Shown one piece after another: positions 27,254-36,812 of a stretch of 64,000 nt of DNA. A program made the position numbers and the translations under genes. The stretch is from Cohnella hashimotonis (GTDB lineage: Bacteria > Bacillota > Bacilli > Paenibacillales > Paenibacillaceae): the NCBI RefSeq assembly GCF_030014955.1, contig NZ_JAGRPV010000001.1, forward strand, positions 1,612,001 through 1,676,000. Reading direction: 5' to 3'. The notes under the pieces are model-generated. The model was not told where the DNA came from. It did no database searches and worked only from the letters and a program-made list of their open reading frames with translations. Every line of letters starts with the position of its first letter. Position 1 is the stretch's first letter.

Positions 27254-27434
27254 GCTGATAATGGGACCTGTTCGATCAGGAGCCTCCGCCCGGCGCTTCT
27301 CGGCCTCTGTCGCACGCCCTTGCCAGCTCGCAGGCGCATGACTAACTTATTTAATGGAAGGAATCGGGCGATCGGCGTCGAAAGAGGGGAATAGTACGCT
27401 TTTGCAGCGTAAAATGTCGAGGGGGTTGTCGAAA

Positions 27435-28022
27435 ATGAGCCGGGAGCGTTTTTCCGCGAATCCCCGTTTGCTGCTGGCGCTGCTGCGCAATCCGTCGGCC
27501 GCGCTCGCGCTGCGCGGCGCCGAGGATTTGCCGCTCGGCTTGATCGGAGCTGCGGTGTCCGTCGCCGGATTTTATGTTTGGGTGCTGGCGGTTCAAAACC
27601 GGATCGAGCATGCGATGTCGTTTTTTTCGGTCCTCTTCGTGAGCCGGCTCTTCAGCTCGGGGCTGGCGTTCAAGCTGCTGCTGCTTGGCCTGCTGTCTTT
27701 ATTGGCCGTAACGGCATCTCTATCCGCAGTGGGGAACCGACTCGGCCGCCGCAAGCGCTCCTGGATCGAGATCGTCACGTATCAAGGAAGCTCGCAGCTG
27801 ATGTTCGGGGCGGGCTACATCGTCTCCGCGCTGGCAGCGTTTCTGTCGGTCAAGCTGTCGTTGGCGCTGACGGGCGGCCTGCTGCTGCTCAGCCTGCTCA
27901 CCTTGGTCATCCATGCATTGGAGCTGCACGAGGTGGACCGCAAGGACAACTTCGCCGCGGTGCTCATGTCCGTCGCCAGCTATGTCGTTCTGTTTTCCAT
28001 ATGCTGGCTGCTGCTTTTCTAA
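27435..28022 (+). CDS. Yip1-like five-helix membrane protein
   Basis: About 195 residues with a short cytoplasmic N terminus and five hydrophobic helices between about 40 and 195, in the arrangement of bacterial Yip1-domain proteins (for example WIEIVTYQGSSQLMFGAGYI). The role of the bacterial family is unknown. Two upstream in-frame ATGs (27354, 27414) exist, but ATG at 27435 has GAGGGGG nine bases away and is preferred. Confidence 0.65.
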   Translation: MSRERFSANPRLLLALLRNPSAALALRGAEDLPLGLIGAAVSVAGFYVWVLAVQNRIEHAMSFFSVLFVSRLFSSGLAFKLLLLGLLSLLAVTASLSAVGNRLGRRKRSWIEIVTYQGSSQLMFGAGYIVSALAAFLSVKLSLALTGGLLLLSLLTLVIHALELHEVDRKDNFAAVLMSVASYVVLFSICWLLLF

Positions 28023-28064
28023 TGCGGTATAAGCCGGATATACGCGATCGCAAATGGCAAGCCG

Positions 28065-28095
28065 GAGCCGCTCAGGATAGCTGGGCGGCTTTTTG
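28065..28095 (+). terminator. Terminator of the Yip1-like gene, inside the converging kinase gene end
   Basis: AGCCGC pairs with GCGGCT and is followed by TTTTT on the plus strand. It overlaps the last codons of the minus-strand kinase. Confidence 0.6.
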
Positions 28096-29421
28096 CGGCA
28101 GCCGGACCTGGAATACGGTGCCCCGCTTCTCGTCCGAATGGACCGTCAGCGTGCCGGCGTAGTGAGCGACACGCTCCCGCACGATCGGCAGTCCGAGCCC
28201 CCGATTGCTCCCCGGTTTGGTCGAAAATCCCGGCTCGAACAGCCGCGCGCGCGCCGCTTCGCTGATCGGCGGGCCAGGATTGGACACGGTCAACTCGAGA
28301 TAACCGTCATACAGTCGGAAGCCCGCTCGTACGCGGCGCTCGCTTGGCGGCATTTTCACAACCTCGTCAAAGGCATTGTCAATCAGATTGCCGGCGATCT
28401 TCACGATGTCGATGACCTTGACCGGGGATTGCGGGTTCCACCGACCGGCGAATTCGCTGGAAAAGTCAATCCCGAGGCCTAGCGCGACGGCTGTCTTCGC
28501 TTGGAGCAGCGCGGCGACGGCGGGGATATCGTGATGAACGATGTCGCCGACCTCATGCGTCTCTTTCACGATATCCGACATGAAGGCTTTCAGCTCTTGG
28601 ATCTTGCCGAGCTTCAGCATCGTATGCATGACCTGGATGTGGTTGAGAAAGTCGTGGCGCTGCCCCCTGATGGAGGTGAACATGCCGCTGATCTGTTCGA
28701 TATAGTGCTCTTGCGTGGACAGCACGGTATCCTTCTGCGTGCGGTCGATCAGACGAACGACATAGAAGATGGTCGGCAAGGTCAGCAGCACGGTCGCGTA
28801 AAACAGGCAATCGAAAACGGCGTAATGCGCGTTTGCGCCCGGCGCGACGCGGAACAGAAGCGCGGTTGTGCCGGCGAGAAGCTGGAGCAGCAGACAGACG
28901 AGCACGCGGACCAGCCCGTTGCGGCGAATGTAGCCGCCTGCCGCGCGCAGACCGGCGTACCAGCGGACGGCCAGCGGTCCGACGGCCGCCGCGATCGTCC
29001 ATTGGACGAACAGCGCCGGATACAAGCAAACGATGAACTCCAGGAAGTTTTCCTTTGCCGAGAAGCCTTCCGTATTCCCGTAAATCACGCCTTGGAGGTA
29101 GAGCACGGTCAAATCGCTCAGGGCGCTGATGACATAGGAGAGCAGAACAATCATCAGCTTTTTTTTGGCGCCGATATTTCTGAACAGAACGAAGAGCAGC
29201 AGGGTCGTAGCGGCTATGGAATTCAACATGTGGACGGGCATCGTCAGGACGGGGAATAAAAGATCCGTATAGATCGATTGAAGTGCCGCGAGCGCGAAGA
29301 TGCGCCGCCAGCGGCCTGCAGGCCGCAGTCCAAGCACCGCAAAGGAGAGCCACAGAAGCGTGAACGATTGCGGAATGGAGATGAGCAGGTCTTGCCGGGC
29401 AAACGATGCCAGATCTTGCAT
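28072..29421 (-). CDS. Membrane sensor histidine kinase with GHKL ATPase (Spo0B-type dimerisation)
   Basis: 449 residues. Six or seven membrane helices (about 10-220) are followed by a DHp helix with the phospho-acceptor in GQRHDFLNHIQ and a compact GHKL ATPase (NLIDNAFDEV, GLGLPIVRERV). This architecture is the AgrC/DcuS-like group that signals to LytTR or NarL regulators. No partner response regulator is adjacent, so it is an orphan here. AAAAGGAGAA lies ten bases before the ATG. Its ligand is unknown. Confidence 0.88.
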   Translation of the reverse strand: MQDLASFARQDLLISIPQSFTLLWLSFAVLGLRPAGRWRRIFALAALQSIYTDLLFPVLTMPVHMLNSIAATTLLLFVLFRNIGAKKKLMIVLLSYVISALSDLTVLYLQGVIYGNTEGFSAKENFLEFIVCLYPALFVQWTIAAAVGPLAVRWYAGLRAAGGYIRRNGLVRVLVCLLLQLLAGTTALLFRVAPGANAHYAVFDCLFYATVLLTLPTIFYVVRLIDRTQKDTVLSTQEHYIEQISGMFTSIRGQRHDFLNHIQVMHTMLKLGKIQELKAFMSDIVKETHEVGDIVHHDIPAVAALLQAKTAVALGLGIDFSSEFAGRWNPQSPVKVIDIVKIAGNLIDNAFDEVVKMPPSERRVRAGFRLYDGYLELTVSNPGPPISEAARARLFEPGFSTKPGSNRGLGLPIVRERVAHYAGTLTVHSDEKRGTVFQVRLPQKAAQLS

Positions 29422-29475
29422 GATGACGTTCTCCTTTTAAGCGCGGCTCGACTAGGCTGCATTCTCTATGCTACA

Positions 29476-29505
29476 TTGAGGGCGAGGGCAGTGTATGTTT
29501 ATACT
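29476..29505 (+). promoter_or_regulatory. SigmaA-type promoter of ytoI
   Basis: TTGAGG and TATACT are separated by 18 bases, 65 bases upstream of the ytoI start, in the region divergent from the kinase gene. Confidence 0.6.
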
Positions 29506-29569
29506 TTAAATCGTTTTGCCGATTTTGCCCACTGCGTTCGATACGAATCGATAAAGAGAGGCGTCGAAA

Positions 29570-30916
29570 ATGGCGGGCAACGACAATGCCGGAGAAGAAT
29601 TAACCAAGCACGAGCAGCTGCTCGAATACATAAGAGACCTGCCGATCGGCACGCGCATTTCCGTGCGGCAGATGGCAAAGGACAGGGAAGTATCGGAGGG
29701 AACGGCCTACCGGGCGCTCAAGGAAGCGGGACTGGCGGGGTACGTCAGCACGAAAGAGAGGATCGGGACGGTCCGCGTGGGCCGGAAGCGGCGCAGCCAT
29801 CCCGAGCAGCTGACGTTCGCCGAGGTGCTGGAGATCGTGCAGGGCAGTCTGCTCGGCGGCGGCGAGGGTCTCGACAAGACGCTGCACAAGCTGGTCATCG
29901 GCGCGATGGAACTGGACGAAATGACGGGCTATATCGACGCGGGGAGCCTGCTTATCGTCGGCAATCGCGAAGGCGCTCACCGCATCGCGCTGGCGCATGG
30001 GGCCGGCGTACTCGTCACGGGGGGCTTCGGGACGAGCGAAGACGTGAAGGAGCTGGCGGACGACCGCCAGCTCCCGATTTTGACCTGCAAGCACGATACA
30101 TTTACTGTCGCGTCGATGATCAACCGGGCGATGTACGACCGGCTCATCAAGCGCAAGATCATGATGATCGCGGATCTGGTCGAGCCGACGGCCAAGGTCG
30201 GCTCCATCAAGCAATCCGCGACGGTGGCGGACTTCCTCAAGACGAGCGCGGAGACGGGGTACTCGCGCTTCCCGGTCGTCGACGAGTGGAACCGCGTCGT
30301 CGGCATGGTGACGTCCAAGGACGTCGTCGGCCGGCCCCCGGATCAATCGGTGGACAAGCTCATGACGCGCAGGCCGATGACGGTCACAATGAACACGCCG
30401 ATCGCGTCGGCGGCACACCGGATGGTGTCCGAGGGCATCGAGCTGCTGCCCGTCGTCGACCGCCAGCGCAAGCTTGCGGGCGCGGTCAGCCGGGCCGAGC
30501 TGCTGCGGGCGATGCAGTTCGCTAACCGTCCCGAGCAGCTTGGCGAGACGTTCGACGCGCTCGTGTGGGCGGGCTTCGCCGAGGTGCGCGACACCGAAGG
30601 CCGCCAGTCGTTCACGGGCCTCGTGACGCCCCAGATGTCGGGGGCGCTCGGCACGCTGTCCGAGGGCGTGCTGACCATGCTCATGCAGCAAGCCGTCGCC
30701 AGGATGGCGGCGGAGCTCGGCCGGCATGAGCATATCGTCGAGAATATGACGGTGTATTATCTGAGGACGATCCCGATCGACGCGCAGCTCTTGATCCGGC
30801 CGCATCTCATCGAGGCGAGCCGGCGCCATCTTAAGCTGGAGGTCACCGCGTCGCTCGCCGACGGGGAGGTCATGGCCAAGGCGATGATCACTGCGCAGAC
30901 GATCGACGCTTCGTGA
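29570..30916 (+). CDS. ytoI: YtoI-like regulator: HTH, DRTGG, CBS pair and hotdog domain
   Basis: 448 residues. Order of domains: helix-turn-helix (about 12-62, RQMAKDREVSEGTAYRALKEAG), DRTGG (about 75-185, VTGGFGTSEDVKEL), two CBS repeats (about 190-315, TGYSRFPVVDEWNRVVGMVTSKD and SEGIELLPVVDRQRKLAGAVSRAE) and a C-terminal hotdog thioesterase-like domain (about 320-445). This four-part architecture is typical of YtoI. CBS and DRTGG domains usually bind adenosine nucleotides; the target is unknown. It overlaps ytpI tail to tail by 29 bases. Confidence 0.9.
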   Translation: MAGNDNAGEELTKHEQLLEYIRDLPIGTRISVRQMAKDREVSEGTAYRALKEAGLAGYVSTKERIGTVRVGRKRRSHPEQLTFAEVLEIVQGSLLGGGEGLDKTLHKLVIGAMELDEMTGYIDAGSLLIVGNREGAHRIALAHGAGVLVTGGFGTSEDVKELADDRQLPILTCKHDTFTVASMINRAMYDRLIKRKIMMIADLVEPTAKVGSIKQSATVADFLKTSAETGYSRFPVVDEWNRVVGMVTSKDVVGRPPDQSVDKLMTRRPMTVTMNTPIASAAHRMVSEGIELLPVVDRQRKLAGAVSRAELLRAMQFANRPEQLGETFDALVWAGFAEVRDTEGRQSFTGLVTPQMSGALGTLSEGVLTMLMQQAVARMAAELGRHEHIVENMTVYYLRTIPIDAQLLIRPHLIEASRRHLKLEVTASLADGEVMAKAMITAQTIDAS

Positions 30917-31202
30917 AGAAGGCGTGATTGCGCATGCCGGCGAACAGGTTAAAGATGCCGAGCACGAGGAAGGCGGAACCGACGATAACGCGGAGCGTCG
31001 AGCCGCTGTAAATGAACATCTGCAGCAGCGCCAGCGCGATCAGCATGATGCCGAGGCAGATGTTCATGCGGGCGGTCATCAGACCGCGCTGCGTCGGATC
31101 GGCGCTGCGCCGCGACCGGAAGCTGAAGCCGACCGACAAGATCAGCGAGACGAGAATGGCGATGCCGAAGATCCAGGACAGGATCGCTTCAAGATTGGAC
31201 AA
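30888..31202 (-). CDS. ytpI: YtpI family membrane protein
   Basis: 104 residues with three hydrophobic helices (LSWIFGIAILVSLILSVGF, CLGIMLIALALLQMFI, VIVGSAFLVLGIFNLFAG). Size, topology and location next to ytoI match YtpI. TTG at 31202 is chosen because AAGGAG lies nine bases upstream; an earlier TTG at 31220 contains that site. Function unknown. Confidence 0.85.
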   Translation of the reverse strand: MSNLEAILSWIFGIAILVSLILSVGFSFRSRRSADPTQRGLMTARMNICLGIMLIALALLQMFIYSGSTLRVIVGSAFLVLGIFNLFAGMRNHAFFTKRRSSAQ

Positions 31203-31237
31203 AGGGGGCAGCTCCTTCAAATGGCGAATTGTCCCTC

Positions 31238-31266
31238 ATTGTACCATATTCCCTATTCCGATTGAA
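31238..31266 (-). promoter_or_regulatory. SigmaA-type promoter of ytpI
   Basis: On the minus strand TTCAAT and TACAAT are separated by 17 bases, between the end of ytrI and the ytpI start. Confidence 0.5.
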
Positions 31267-31278
31267 TGGCGCTTGCGC

Positions 31279-31779
31279 TCACCTTCTGAGCAGCGGCGCC
31301 GCTTCCGCCCATATCGTCAGCCGTCCGTCCGCCGCCAGCGCCGTGCGGATATGCACAGCGTAATCTTTTTTTTCGATATCCGGATATACGGCGCCGTCCA
31401 ATAGGCTGCGGGCGAGTGCGGCGTCGGAGCCGATATCGTAGATTTTTCTCCCCATGAAGCTCCGCTTCAGGCTCGTCATGAGCCGCTCCTTGAGCGCGCT
31501 TTCCGTCACGGCGTCGAGGGGCTCCCGGCCGGGCGCCTCGTTGACGTACAGGACGATGCTCGAGATGATCGTTTCGCCGGCTTCCGGCTTCTCCTTTTGC
31601 CGTGCCTGCTGCTCCGCCAGTTCCGCCTGCTCCTTGAGCTCGTAATTGTTCAGGACGATCCTGTTCGTCTGATCGAGCACGATCGCGCTGTAGACCGCCG
31701 CGCCCACGATCATGCCGCATAGAAAAAAGGCCGCGGCCTGCATCCCTCGCCCGTATTTCGCAAAAACGGGTACTCTCAT
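31279..31779 (-). CDS. ytrI: Sporulation membrane protein YtrI
   Basis: 166 residues: a short basic N terminus, a membrane anchor at about 12-36, then a Glu/Gln-rich coiled segment (NYELKEQAELAEQQARQKEK) and a mixed alpha/beta extracytoplasmic domain. In B. subtilis ytrH and ytrI are SigmaE genes needed for efficient sporulation. The ribosome site is GGGGTGA, and the start is five bases after the ytrH stop, so the two are co-translated. Confidence 0.85.
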   Translation of the reverse strand: MRVPVFAKYGRGMQAAAFFLCGMIVGAAVYSAIVLDQTNRIVLNNYELKEQAELAEQQARQKEKPEAGETIISSIVLYVNEAPGREPLDAVTESALKERLMTSLKRSFMGRKIYDIGSDAALARSLLDGAVYPDIEKKDYAVHIRTALAADGRLTIWAEAAPLLRR

Positions 31780-31784
31780 ACGTC

Positions 31785-32111
31785 TCACCCCGGATTTCTG
31801 CACATCCATTGCACCAGCTCCGTCGCCAGATGGGCGCCCAGGAAAGCGCAGACGATGTAGCCGATCTGCTGAACGGCCGGCGACAAATACCCTTCCATCA
31901 CATTCGCTTCGATCACGCGGATGGGATCGATCGAGCCCCCTACGGCGACGACGACCGCCCAGATCTTGATCCGGCTCGCGATCTCGAGCACCGTCTCTGC
32001 CGGCGGACGCCAGAGGAACAGCGCCGCCATGCCTGCCAGCATCGCTCCGCCGAGCACCACGCCGAAGGCGATACAGAAGTCGAGCACCGCATGCGCGTAT
32101 ACGCGGTTCAT
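31785..32111 (-). CDS. ytrH: Sporulation membrane protein YtrH
   Basis: 108 residues with two to three hydrophobic helices and the conserved [28 protein letters not shown] stretch. The order ytrH-ytrI, divergent from dnaE, matches the family's known location. The second of two close ATGs is chosen because it is eight bases from AGGAGG, the first only two. A SigmaE-type promoter precedes it, which fits mother-cell expression. Confidence 0.9.
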   Translation of the reverse strand: MNRVYAHAVLDFCIAFGVVLGGAMLAGMAALFLWRPPAETVLEIASRIKIWAVVVAVGGSIDPIRVIEANVMEGYLSPAVQQIGYIVCAFLGAHLATELVQWMCRNPG

Positions 32112-32132
32112 GTCCATCCCCTCCTATGCTTA

Positions 32133-32163
32133 TATGTATGGGACGTGCCCGCGCCGATATGAT
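32133..32163 (-). promoter_or_regulatory. SigmaE-type promoter of ytrH-ytrI
   Basis: On the minus strand ATCATATC (-35) and CATACATA (-10) are separated by 15 bases, close to the SigmaE pattern of an ATA-containing -35 and CATACANT. It begins 22 bases before the ytrH start. Confidence 0.65.
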
Positions 32164-32168
32164 ACAAT
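32160..32168 (+). promoter_or_regulatory. Extended -10 promoter of dnaE
   Basis: TGATACAAT is an extended -10 (TGNTACAAT) 44 bases upstream of the dnaE start. No good -35 is present, as is common for extended -10 promoters. It overlaps the -35 of the divergent SigmaE promoter. Confidence 0.55.
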
Positions 32169-32211
32169 TCGATTAATGGGAACAAAAACGGGAACACGGG
32201 GAGGCATGGCG

Positions 32212-35200
32212 ATGTGCGGATTCGTCCATCTTCATAACCATAGCGAATACAGTCTGCTGGACGGGGCTTCGCGCATCAAGGACATGACCGCAAAGGCGGC
32301 GCAGCTCGGCATGAAGGCGCTGGCGCTGACCGATCACGGCGTCATGTACGGGGCGATTCCTTTTTACAAGGCTTGCCGGGAACGCGGGATCAAGCCGATT
32401 ATCGGCATGGAGGCGTACGTCGCCGCCGGATCCCGGCTGGAGAAGGCCTCGCGCCGCGACCAGCCGATCTATCATCTCACGCTGCTCGCCAAAAACGCGG
32501 TCGGCTACCGCAATCTGATGAAGCTAAGCTCGATCGGACACCTCGAAGGCTTTCACTACCGCCCTCGCATCGACTTCGAAGCGCTGTCCGGGCATGCCGA
32601 GGGGCTCGTCTGCCTGAGCGGCTGCATGAGCAGCGAGCTGTCCCAGCATCTGCTGCAGGGGCGGGACGCCGAGGCGCGGGAGACGGCGCTGCGCTATCGG
32701 GAGCTGTTCGGCGAGGACTATTTCCTCGAGATCCAGGACCACGGCCTGACCGATCAGAAGCGGATTACGACAGGCGTGCTGAAGCTGTCCGACGAGCTGG
32801 GCATACCGCTCGCAGCGACCAACGACTCGCATTATTTGAACGAAGAGGATCACGTCCTTCAGGACGTGCTCATCTGCATCGGAACCGGCAAGACAGTGGA
32901 TGACCAGGACCGGTTCCGGATCGGCACGTCGCAGCTGTACATGAAGACCGGCGAGGAGATGTCCGCGCTGTTCCGCCACCGGCCCGAGGCGGTGACCAAC
33001 ACGGCGCTGATCGCGGATCGCTGCGAGCTGGAGATCGATCTTGGCGCGCATATCTTGCCGAAGTTCTCGCCGATACCCGAAGGGATGACGGCGGAGACTT
33101 ATCTGGCCGAGCTATGCCTGGCAGGTCTGCGGAAACGGTACGGCGAAACGGCGGCATCGGCAGGCGCGGGCGGGGCGTACGTAGGGGCCAACGGCGCTAC
33201 GGACGACGCGGCTGCGGCGGAGACCGTTGCCTCCGAGGCAGAGGCGCGGCTGCGTTACGAGCTCGACGTCATCGCCAGGATGGGCTTCAGCAATTACTTC
33301 CTGATCGTCTGGGACTTCATCCGCTACGCGCGCGAGCAAGGAATCGCCGTCGGGCCGGGGCGGGGCTCGTCGGCGGGCAGCATCGTCGCTTACAGCCTGC
33401 GCATCACGGACGTCGATCCGCTCAAGCACAAGCTGCTGTTCGAGCGTTTTCTGAACCCGGAGCGCGTGAGCATGCCCGATATCGACGTCGACTTCAGCGA
33501 CGAACGGCGGGACGAGGTCATCCGCTATGTCGCGGCCAAGTACGGCAGAGGCCACGTCGCGCAGATCATCACGTTCGGCACGCTCGCCGCGCGCGCCGCG
33601 GTGCGCGACGTGGGCCGCGTCCTCAATCTGCCTTACGGGGACGTGGACCGGGCCGCCAAGCTCATTCCCGGCATGCCCGGCATGTCCATCGAGCGGGCAG
33701 CGAAGGACAACCCGGACTTTCGAGCTCTGACGGAGAAGGGCGGACCGATCGCGGACCTGATCGCGATGGCGCGGCGCGCGGAGGGCATGCCCCGGCACGC
33801 GTCGACGCACGCGGCCGGTGTCGTGATCTCGTCCGAGCCGCTCACGGATTACGTCCCCCTGCAGGAGGGGGCGGAGGGCGTGCCGCTGACGCAATATTCG
33901 ATGGAGCACCTCGAGGCGGTCGGCTTGCTCAAGATGGATTTTCTCGGCCTGCGCAATTTGTCGATCATCGAACGAGCGATGCAGAGCGTGCTCGAGTCGA
34001 CGGGCCATGCGCTGCGGTGGGAGGAGATTCCGTACGACGACCCGGCTACGTACGAGCTGCTCGGACGCGGCGACACGACGGGCGTCTTCCAGATGGAGTC
34101 CGCCGGGGTGCGGCGGGTGCTGCGCGACATGAAGCCCAAGTCGTTCGAGGACATCGTGTCCGTCGTGGCACTGTATCGGCCGGGACCGATGGACTTCATC
34201 CCGCAGTTCATCAAGACGATGCACGGGGAGATCGCAGCCGAATATCCGCATCCGGACCTGGAGCCGATCCTGCGGGATACGCACGGCATCATCGTCTATC
34301 AGGAGCAGATCATGCAGATCGCGTCCCGGATGGCAGGGTTCTCGCTGGGCGAGGCGGATCTGCTGCGGAGGGCGGTCGGCAAAAAGAAACGGGAGATTCT
34401 CGACGAGCAGCGCGCACACTTTGTGAAGGGCAGCCAGGGGCAGGGGTATACGGACGAAGAAGCGAACCGGGTATACGATATGATCCTGCGCTTCGCGGAC
34501 TACGGATTTCCGCGGGCGCATGCTGCCGCCTACGGCGTGCTCGCTTTCCAGACAGCGTACCTGAAGGCGCACTATCCGGTTCCGTTCATGGCGTCCATGC
34601 TTACTTCGATCATCGGCAACCAGCGCAAAACGGCAGAGTACGTCGACGAATGCCGCCGCATGGGCATTCCCGTGCTGCCGCCGGACGTGAACGAGAGCCG
34701 GGTGCTTTTTACGCCCGTTTGCACGGCTGCCGCGTCCGAGCAAGAGGAGACTCGGGGACACGGCGCCGCGTCAGACGATCCTGCTCGCGCGTTTGCAGTG
34801 TCCGGCGATCCCGCTCGTACGTTTGCAGTGTCCGGTGATCCCGCTCGCTCCTTCAATGCCATCCGCTTCGGGCTTGCCGCCGTCAAAAACGTCGGCACCC
34901 AGGCCATCGAGAGCATCATGAAGGAGCGGACCGACAGGCCGTTCGAGAGCCTGTCCGATCTGTGCAGACGCGTCGATCCGCGCGCTTGCAACAAGCGCGT
35001 GCTCGAGTCTCTGCTGCTGTGCGGCGCGCTCGACGCGCTGCCCGGCCACCGGGCGCAGCTGCTCGCCGCGCTCGACGAGTCCGTCGAGGCCGCGGCGATC
35101 TGGCGCAAGGAAAAGGAGGAGCTGCAGCTCGAGCTGTTCGACCTCGGCGACGCCCCGAATTGGGAGGTGGACCTGCCGGAGGTCGCTCCTTACACGCAGA

Positions 35201-36021
35201 GCCAGACGCTGGAGCTCGAGCGCGAGCTCCTCGGATTGTATTTGTCCGGCCATCCGCTGGACGCGTTCGACGGGCTGTGGCAGGAAGCGGGCCTGGACCG
35301 GCTCGCCGATCTGGCCGAGGCGGAGGACGGCGCACAGGTCGTCACGGCGGGCATGGTCGTCTCGCTCAAGCCGATCGTGGCCAAGAGCGGCCAGGCAATG
35401 GCCTTTCTCGAACTCGAGGATCGGATCATGGGCGCGGAGCTCGTGGTGTTCCCGTCCGTCTGGAAGTCGGCATCGGCCTTCGCGGGAAAAGGCGCGCTCC
35501 TGCTCGTACGGGCCAAGCTCCAGCAGGGCGACGAGGACTTCAAGCTGCTGGCGGACGAGATCGTGCCGCTGGCTGCGGATACGCTAAGGCGCGAAGCGGC
35601 CCGCATGCGCAGAGGCGGTCCCGGCGGCTATCGCAGCGGCGGGACCCGCCCGGGTGCCGATGCGGGCCGCGGCGCCGACCGGTCCGAAGCCAAGCCGGCT
35701 GCAGCGGAGGGCGCGCGCCGGACGACGTCGGTCGTCAAGCCGGCAGCGTCGCCGGACAAGGCCCGGGCAGGCAGCGGCGAAGCGGGAGCGAGCGCCCAGC
35801 GCTTCTACGTCCGGATCGACGCCGGTCACGAGGCGCCGTCCGTGCTCAAGGATCTGCAGGCGCTGCTTGCCAGGCACAAAGGGCCGCTGCAGACTGTATT
35901 GTTCTACGAGCGCGAGCGCAAATCGCTGGCGTTGAACGATTCTTACCGCGTCCTGCCCTCGGCTGCGCTTACGGCCTCCGTCGAGCGCCTGCTCGGCGAG
36001 GGTACAGCGAAGGTTAAATAG
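32212..36021 (+). CDS. dnaE: DNA polymerase III alpha subunit DnaE
   Basis: 1269 residues. Domains: N-terminal PHP (about 1-280, [25 protein letters not shown]), palm and active site (about 350-560, [13 protein letters not shown] and the catalytic PDIDVDF), fingers and thumb, helix-hairpin-helix, and an OB fold (about 1040-1120, [14 protein letters not shown]). It extends DNA at the fork, especially the lagging strand. Three unusual low-complexity inserts are visible: an Ala/Gly-rich one near residue 320, a tandem 10-residue repeat near 856-881, and a long Gly/Ala/Arg linker at about 1130-1200 before a C-terminal domain. The second ATG, seven bases after GGGGAGG, is taken as the start. Confidence 0.97.
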   Translation: MCGFVHLHNHSEYSLLDGASRIKDMTAKAAQLGMKALALTDHGVMYGAIPFYKACRERGIKPIIGMEAYVAAGSRLEKASRRDQPIYHLTLLAKNAVGYRNLMKLSSIGHLEGFHYRPRIDFEALSGHAEGLVCLSGCMSSELSQHLLQGRDAEARETALRYRELFGEDYFLEIQDHGLTDQKRITTGVLKLSDELGIPLAATNDSHYLNEEDHVLQDVLICIGTGKTVDDQDRFRIGTSQLYMKTGEEMSALFRHRPEAVTNTALIADRCELEIDLGAHILPKFSPIPEGMTAETYLAELCLAGLRKRYGETAASAGAGGAYVGANGATDDAAAAETVASEAEARLRYELDVIARMGFSNYFLIVWDFIRYAREQGIAVGPGRGSSAGSIVAYSLRITDVDPLKHKLLFERFLNPERVSMPDIDVDFSDERRDEVIRYVAAKYGRGHVAQIITFGTLAARAAVRDVGRVLNLPYGDVDRAAKLIPGMPGMSIERAAKDNPDFRALTEKGGPIADLIAMARRAEGMPRHASTHAAGVVISSEPLTDYVPLQEGAEGVPLTQYSMEHLEAVGLLKMDFLGLRNLSIIERAMQSVLESTGHALRWEEIPYDDPATYELLGRGDTTGVFQMESAGVRRVLRDMKPKSFEDIVSVVALYRPGPMDFIPQFIKTMHGEIAAEYPHPDLEPILRDTHGIIVYQEQIMQIASRMAGFSLGEADLLRRAVGKKKREILDEQRAHFVKGSQGQGYTDEEANRVYDMILRFADYGFPRAHAAAYGVLAFQTAYLKAHYPVPFMASMLTSIIGNQRKTAEYVDECRRMGIPVLPPDVNESRVLFTPVCTAAASEQEETRGHGAASDDPARAFAVSGDPARTFAVSGDPARSFNAIRFGLAAVKNVGTQAIESIMKERTDRPFESLSDLCRRVDPRACNKRVLESLLLCGALDALPGHRAQLLAALDESVEAAAIWRKEKEELQLELFDLGDAPNWEVDLPEVAPYTQSQTLELERELLGLYLSGHPLDAFDGLWQEAGLDRLADLAEAEDGAQVVTAGMVVSLKPIVAKSGQAMAFLELEDRIMGAELVVFPSVWKSASAFAGKGALLLVRAKLQQGDEDFKLLADEIVPLAADTLRREAARMRRGGPGGYRSGGTRPGADAGRGADRSEAKPAAAEGARRTTSVVKPAASPDKARAGSGEAGASAQRFYVRIDAGHEAPSVLKDLQALLARHKGPLQTVLFYERERKSLALNDSYRVLPSAALTASVERLLGEGTAKVK
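34777..34853 (+). repeat. 30-bp in-frame tandem repeat inside dnaE
   Basis: Units starting GATCC(T/C)GCTCG occur at 34777, 34807 and 34837, exactly 30 bases apart, encoding DPAR(A/T/S)FAVSG-like decapeptides. The insert falls between VNESRVLF and [12 protein letters not shown]. Confidence 0.85.
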
Positions 36022-36044
36022 ATGGCGACTTTTCGCGGCATTGT

Positions 36045-36256
36045 TGCGCAACTCCGCCGAAACCGCCATCAAGTAGCTGAGTAACACGGAAAAACCGCGC
36101 AATTCCGCCGAAACCGCTACCCGGTAGCTGAGTAACACGGAAAAACCGCGCAACTCCGCCGAAACCGCTACCCGGTAGCTGAGTAACACGGAAAAACCGT
36201 GCAATTCCGCCGAATCCGCCATCAAGTAGCTGAGTAACACGGAAACCGCGCAACTG
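36045..36256. repeat. 51-bp tandem repeat array
   Basis: GTAGCTGAGTAACACGG starts at 36073, 36124, 36175 and 36226, a strict 51-base period, with a partial unit on the left and a shortened one on the right. Between the cores lie AAAAACCGCGCAA(T/C)TCCGCC variants. Since 51 is a multiple of three, long open frames appear on the minus strand, but no gene start or codon signature supports them. Confidence 0.9.
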
Positions 36257-36456
36257 TGTGCCGATAAGCGCCCAAAGACACTAACGCCACCTCCGCTACA
36301 CGCGGGACTGTGCCGATAAGCGCCAAAAGACACTAACACCACCTCCGCTCCACGCGGGACTGTGCGGATAAGCGCCCAAAGACACTAACGCCACCTCCGC
36401 TACACGCAGGACTGTGCCGATAAGCGCCAAAAGACACTAACACCACCTCCGCTACA
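36257..36456. repeat. 52-bp tandem repeat array
   Basis: TGTGC(C/G)GATAAGCGCC starts at 36257, 36309, 36361 and 36413, a strict 52-base period of four units that continue with AAAGACACTAAC and CCACCTCCGCT. It abuts the 51-bp array without a gap but is unrelated in sequence. Confidence 0.9.
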
Positions 36457-36741
36457 GGGAGTGATTTTCTGCGCTAATGATCGTGGAGCGGGCAGCTTCC
36501 CTTCAATGTACAGCGCGTTGGCATGATGACATAACGTCCAATCGGTTTACCAAGACGTCTCCAGCAGCCTGCAGCGTCCGAACAAAATAAATTCGGCGCC
36601 GCGAACGCGGGTTTTTGCGGCGGTTCGCATACGCGCCAAAGCCGCGCCGCAAGCGGACATCGCCGCCGTTTTCGTCCGCCGGCCCGCAGCGCTTTGGGCG
36701 GCGCCGCCGCCCGCCGGCCCAGTCGCCATGGCGGCTCACGG
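36457..36741. other. Intergenic GC-rich stretch with hairpins
   Basis: No gene with a ribosome site is present. GC-rich inverted segments (for example GCGGCGCC and GCCGGCCC clusters around 36680-36720) could fold, but none has the form of a terminator or a known riboswitch. Confidence 0.4.
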
Positions 36742-36771
36742 TTGCTAGTCCCGATCTTTGTATGCTATCAT
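36742..36771 (+). promoter_or_regulatory. Promoter of the 62-residue gene upstream of accD
   Basis: TTGCTA and TATCAT separated by 18 bases, with TG one base before the -10 (extended -10). It is 41 bases upstream of the start at 36813. Confidence 0.6.
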
Positions 36772-36812
36772 TTCCTTATTGTAGAATCGATCACCTTTGG
36801 AGGTACCGCGTC

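Noticed and set aside
36014..36253. A minus-strand frame encoding a 17-residue repeat over the 51-bp array
   Set aside because: The period is a multiple of three, so any stop-free frame repeats. No ribosome site, and the neighbouring 52-bp array destroys such frames.
36045..36456. CRISPR array
   Set aside because: Units are contiguous and variation is spread through them. There are no unique spacers, the repeats are not palindromic in the usual way, and no cas genes are present.
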